A stretch of 7,991 nt of DNA from an uncultured Acetatifactor sp. (GTDB lineage Bacteria; Bacillota; Clostridia; Lachnospirales; Lachnospiraceae): the NCBI GenBank assembly GCA_948496895.1, contig CAOOJO010000033.1, positions 5,916 to 13,906 of the forward strand, written 5' to 3'. How positions within the stretch are numbered: the first letter of the stretch is position 1; each line of letters starts with the position of its first letter. Positions 5,035-7,991 of the stretch are shown piece after piece. Position numbers and translations under genes: made by a program. The notes under the pieces were generated by a model that was not told the DNA's origin, did not search any database, and was given only the letters and a program-made list of their open reading frames with translations.

Positions 5035-7089
5035 ATGGTACTGTCTTGTCACAATATAAGCAAAGCGTTCCTGGAGAACAGGGTGCTGCAAAATGTCAGC
5101 TTCCATATAGAGGATTACGAAAAAGCGGCCATCGTGGGCATCAACGGCGCGGGGAAGACCACACTGCTGCGCATCCTGGTGGGGGAGATGGAGCCGGACG
5201 CGGGGACCGTGACCCTTACCAGGGGCAAGACCCTGGGGTATCTGGCCCAGGACGGGGCTGTGGACACTGCCAACACCATCTACGAGGAGCTTCTGTCGGT
5301 AAAGCAGCATCTGATCGACCTGGAGCGCCGCATCCGCGAATGCGAAATCGCCATGCAGTCCAAAGAGGGCAGCGCCCTGGAGGCTCTTATGAAGCAGTAC
5401 GGCTCCCTGACCCACGCCTTTGAGATGGGGGACGGGTACCTCTACAAAAGCGAGCTCACAGGGGTGCTGAAGGGCCTGGGGTTCCCGGAATCAGAGTTCG
5501 GGAAGCCTGTCCGCACCCTCTCCGGCGGTCAGAAGACCCGGGTGGCCCTGGGCAAGCTCCTCCTGCAGAAGCCCGACCTGATCATCCTGGACGAGCCCAC
5601 CAACCACCTGGACATGAACTCCATCGCCTGGCTGGAGACCTATCTGATGAACTACAGGGGCGCAGTCATCATCGTCTCCCACGACCGCTATTTCCTGAAC
5701 CGGATTGCCACCAAGGTCATCGAGATCGACCAGACCAGGTCCACGGTCTTTTCCGGGAATTATTCCGACTATGCCGTGAAGAAGGAGCAGCTGCGGGCCG
5801 CCGCCATGGCCGCCTATCTGAACCAGCAGCGGGAGATCCGGCACCAGGAGGAGGTCATAGAGCGGCTGCGCTCCTACAATACGGAGAAGTCCGTCCGCCG
5901 GGCCGAGAGCAGGGAGAAGCTCCTGGAGAAGATGGACGTACTGGAAAAGCCCACGGAAGCCCGGACGGACATGCGCATCCGCCTCACCCCCAGAAAACAG
6001 AGCGGGAACGATGTGCTCACCGTGGAGAAGCTCGGCAAGGCCTTCGGCCGCCAGCTCCTGTTCGAAAATGTCGATTTTGAAATCAAGCGGGGGGAGCATG
6101 TGGCCATCATCGGGGATAACGGCACAGGGAAGACCACGCTTTTAAAGATTTTGAACCGGGTGCTGCCGCCGGACAGCGGGAGCTTTCGGCTGGGCATGAA
6201 CGTGGAAATCGGCTATTACGACCAGGAGCACCATGTGCTCCATGGGGAGAAGACATTGTTCGAGGAGATTTCGGACGACTATCCCTATCTGAACAATACG
6301 GAAATCCGGAATATCCTGGCTGCTTTTCTGTTCACCGGTGACGATGTGTTCAAGCGTATTGAGGATTTAAGCGGCGGGGAGCGGGGCCGGGTCTCTTTGG
6401 CCAAGCTCATGCTGGGCAATGCCAATTTTCTGATTCTGGACGAGCCCACCAACCATCTGGACATCGCCTCCAAGGAGATTCTGGAGGACGCGCTGAACAG
6501 CTACGAGGGCACTGTGCTGTATGTGTCCCATGACAGGTACTTCATCAACAGGACGGCCCACCGGATTCTGGATCTGACGGCGCAGAGGTTCGTGAACTAT
6601 ATCGGCAATTATGATTACTATCTGGAAAAGCACGATGCCGTGATGGCGGCTGTGGAGGCCGTGGGGATTGCGGGGGCTTCACAGGCCGGAGCGGCTTCCG
6701 GCGCGGGAGCAGGGGGCGACCGTTTGACTTCGGTCTCGTCTTCCGCTGCGGGAGCCGACAGGAACGGCTCCGCCGCATCCCCTGACGGATCCTTGGCTGG
6801 CATAGCCGATTCCGGCGCATCCGCCAAACCTGCGGAATCCGACGCGAAGCAGGACTGGCTGGCCAAAAAGGAGGAGCAGGCGCGAATCCGCAAGAAAGAG
6901 AACGATTTGAAAAAGTGCGAGGAAAAAATCGCCGCCCTGGAGGACAGGAACGCCGAAATCGATGCCCTGCTCTCTGACCCCGCCATCGGCACCCAGGTAG
7001 CCCGGCTCCAGGAGCTTACCACGGAGCAGGCTGCGCTTCAGGAGACGCTGGAGCAGTTGTACGCGGAGTGGGAGGTTTTGGCGGAATAA
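5035..7089 (+). CDS. ABC-F family ATPase, YdiF/Uup-like, with C-terminal coiled coil
   Basis: A 684-residue soluble protein with two ABC ATPase domains and no membrane segment. ABC-F proteins bind the ribosome near the E site and influence translation; some members give antibiotic resistance. Domain 1 has Walker A GINGAGKTT (35-43), signature LSGGQ (162-166), Walker B with E187 in IILDEPTNHLD, and switch H216. The interdomain arm, about 245-325, is highly charged and helical. Domain 2 has Walker A GDNGTGKTT (360-368), LSGGE (445-449), E470 in LILDEPTNHLD, and H499. Residues 536-604 form an Ala/Gly/Ser-rich low-complexity linker, followed by a Lys/Glu-rich antiparallel coiled coil (about 607-684), as in Uup- and YdiF-type members. 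All catalytic residues are present, so it should be an active ATPase. The long form with a C-terminal extension suggests a housekeeping translation factor rather than a resistance protein, but this is inference. The gene stands alone, divergent from the ArsR gene, and ends in a terminator. Confidence 0.96.
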   Translation: MVLSCHNISKAFLENRVLQNVSFHIEDYEKAAIVGINGAGKTTLLRILVGEMEPDAGTVTLTRGKTLGYLAQDGAVDTANTIYEELLSVKQHLIDLERRIRECEIAMQSKEGSALEALMKQYGSLTHAFEMGDGYLYKSELTGVLKGLGFPESEFGKPVRTLSGGQKTRVALGKLLLQKPDLIILDEPTNHLDMNSIAWLETYLMNYRGAVIIVSHDRYFLNRIATKVIEIDQTRSTVFSGNYSDYAVKKEQLRAAAMAAYLNQQREIRHQEEVIERLRSYNTEKSVRRAESREKLLEKMDVLEKPTEARTDMRIRLTPRKQSGNDVLTVEKLGKAFGRQLLFENVDFEIKRGEHVAIIGDNGTGKTTLLKILNRVLPPDSGSFRLGMNVEIGYYDQEHHVLHGEKTLFEEISDDYPYLNNTEIRNILAAFLFTGDDVFKRIEDLSGGERGRVSLAKLMLGNANFLILDEPTNHLDIASKEILEDALNSYEGTVLYVSHDRYFINRTAHRILDLTAQRFVNYIGNYDYYLEKHDAVMAAVEAVGIAGASQAGAASGAGAGGDRLTSVSSSAAGADRNGSAASPDGSLAGIADSGASAKPAESDAKQDWLAKKEEQARIRKKENDLKKCEEKIAALEDRNAEIDALLSDPAIGTQVARLQELTTEQAALQETLEQLYAEWEVLAE

Positions 7090-7107
7090 ATCCCTAAAGC
7101 ACAGTCT

Positions 7108-7145
7108 ACCGGCCCAGTGCTGTGTACAGCCACCGGGCCGGTTTT
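7108..7145 (+). terminator. Intrinsic terminator of the ABC-F gene
   Basis: ACCGGCCC (7108-7115) pairs with GGGCCGGT (7135-7142). The intervening bases can extend the stem: GTGCTG pairs with CAGCCAC through one bulged C, closing on a TGTA loop. The stem runs into TTTT (7142-7145) on the plus strand. On the minus strand no T-run follows, so it serves the convergent icd gene less well, though the hairpin could still slow polymerase. Confidence 0.75.
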
Positions 7146-7171
7146 CCATACCAAACAACAGGTTTTTCGTT

Positions 7172-7991
7172 TTACAGCAGGCTGTCCAGGGTCTCCCGGA
7201 TTGCCTTGATGAAGTCCAGGCTGTTCAGGATGACCGGATTCTCGCAGGTGGAGATCAGAGACAGGCTCTTTGTCATCTTCCCCTCCTCCACGGTCTTGAC
7301 GCAGGCCTTCTCCAGCTTGTCGGCAAAGGCCGCCAGCTCCTCATTTCCGTCCAGCTCCCCGCGCTTGCGGAGCGCCCCCGTCCAGGCGAAGATGGTGGCG
7401 ATGGAATTGGTGGAGGTCTCCTCTCCCTTCAGATGCTTGTAATAGTGGCGCTGCACCGTGCCGTGGGCGGCCTCGTACTCATAGACGCCGCTTGGCGATA
7501 CCAGCACGGAAGTCATCATGGACAGATCGCCGTAGGCCGTGGCCACCATGTCGGACATGACATCCCCGTCATAATTCTTGCAGGCCCAGATGAAGCCCCC
7601 CTCGGAACGGATGACCCTGGCCACTGCGTCATCTATCAGGGTATAGAAATACTCGATGCCCAGTGCCTGGAATTTCTCCTTATATTCCGCATCGTATATC
7701 TCCTGGAAGATATCCTTGAACGTATGATCGTATTTCTTGGAAATCGTATCCTTGGTGGAGAACCACAGATCCTGCTTTGTGTCCACGGCATAGGCAAAGC
7801 AGGCCCTGGCGAAGCTCTCGATGGACTTCTTCGTATTGTGGATGCCCTGCAGAATGCCCGCGCCAGTGAACTCATGAATCAGTTCCCTGGTCTCGGTTCC
7901 ATCCGCCGCAGTGAACACCAGCTCCGCCTTTCCCGGCCCCGGCACCTTGATTTCCGTATTCTTGTACACATCGCCGTATGCATGGCGGGCG
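7172..7991 (-). CDS. icd: NADP-dependent isocitrate dehydrogenase, eukaryote-like type (5' end outside window)
   Basis: This enzyme oxidatively decarboxylates isocitrate to 2-oxoglutarate with NADP+, feeding glutamate synthesis. The 272 C-terminal residues are visible, out of about 400 usual. The sequence follows the homodimeric type II enzymes (human IDH1/IDH2-like) rather than the E. coli type. Seen are RHAYGD at the very edge (Arg codon 7987-7985, equivalent to IDH1 R132), VPGPGKAEL, FSTKDTISKKYDHTFKDIFQ (carrying the K212 equivalent), LIDDAVA, GGFIWACKNYDGDVMSD (metal-binding aspartates equivalent to D275 and D279) and AAHGTVQRHY with the Arg-His pair that selects NADP over NAD. The frame stays open through base 7991, so the GTG at 7969 is an internal codon, not a start. 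The TAA stop is at 7174-7172. The gene is convergent with the ABC-F gene. No frameshift or missing catalytic residue is seen in the visible part. Confidence 0.97.
   Translation of the reverse strand, partial: ARHAYGDVYKNTEIKVPGPGKAELVFTAADGTETRELIHEFTGAGILQGIHNTKKSIESFARACFAYAVDTKQDLWFSTKDTISKKYDHTFKDIFQEIYDAEYKEKFQALGIEYFYTLIDDAVARVIRSEGGFIWACKNYDGDVMSDMVATAYGDLSMMTSVLVSPSGVYEYEAAHGTVQRHYYKHLKGEETSTNSIATIFAWTGALRKRGELDGNEELAAFADKLEKACVKTVEEGKMTKSLSLISTCENPVILNSLDFIKAIRETLDSLL

Noticed and set aside
4484..5059. Plus-strand frame of 191 codons across the ArsR gene and intergenic region
   Set aside because: It covers both promoters and the ArsR gene in antisense and has no recognisable domain; its Leu/His-rich composition fits a shadow frame.
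7969..7991. GTG at 7969 as the start of a shorter isocitrate dehydrogenase
   Set aside because: The upstream in-frame codons read ARHAYGD, a conserved active-site segment, so the gene continues beyond the window.

Overview
The window looks like ordinary chromosome from a Gram-positive anaerobe of the Clostridia, most likely the Lachnospiraceae. This is inferred from four things: strong AGGAGG-type ribosome binding sites, moderately GC-rich coding DNA with AT-rich promoters, the bifunctional P-protein PheA, and the set of families present (DUF815-type ATPase, DUF5050-type propeller, YdiF-like ABC-F protein, eukaryote-like isocitrate dehydrogenase). I see no mobile element, CRISPR array, tRNA or rRNA. 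Genus cannot be fixed by eye.

Layout. On the minus strand, positions 3331 down to 1 form a probable operon: pheA (chorismate mutase/prephenate dehydratase with an ACT domain), then a 462-residue DUF815-type AAA+ ATPase, then a Ppx/GppA-family protein that leaves the window at base 1. The ATPase stop codon lies inside the Shine-Dalgarno region of the Ppx-like gene, so those two are probably translationally coupled. Divergently from pheA, on the plus strand, is a single gene (3462-4487) for a membrane-anchored, probably extracytoplasmic protein whose repeats look like a seven-bladed beta-propeller. The two directions are served by back-to-back promoters whose -35 boxes are two bases apart.

The propeller gene runs tail to tail into a short ArsR/SmtB-family repressor gene on the minus strand (4499-4843) with an intact alpha-5 metal site (Asp-His...His-Glu). 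Its intergenic region (4844-5034) is shared with a divergent plus-strand ABC-F ATPase gene (5035-7089). A perfect 8-bp inverted repeat sits on the ABC-F -10 box and is the best operator candidate in the window. The ABC-F gene ends in a hairpin terminator, followed tail to tail by the C-terminal two thirds of an NADP-type isocitrate dehydrogenase gene on the minus strand, which enters from beyond base 7991.

Together the genes are mostly housekeeping: phenylalanine synthesis, a TCA/glutamate-branch enzyme, ribosome-associated ABC-F activity, metal sensing and a polyphosphate or (p)ppGpp-type phosphatase relative. I found no convincing new multi-gene system. The points most worth a second look are the diverged active-site motifs of the Ppx-like protein and its link to the DUF815 ATPase, the metal sensor without an adjacent metal transporter, the dyad on the ABC-F promoter, and the propeller protein of unknown function.
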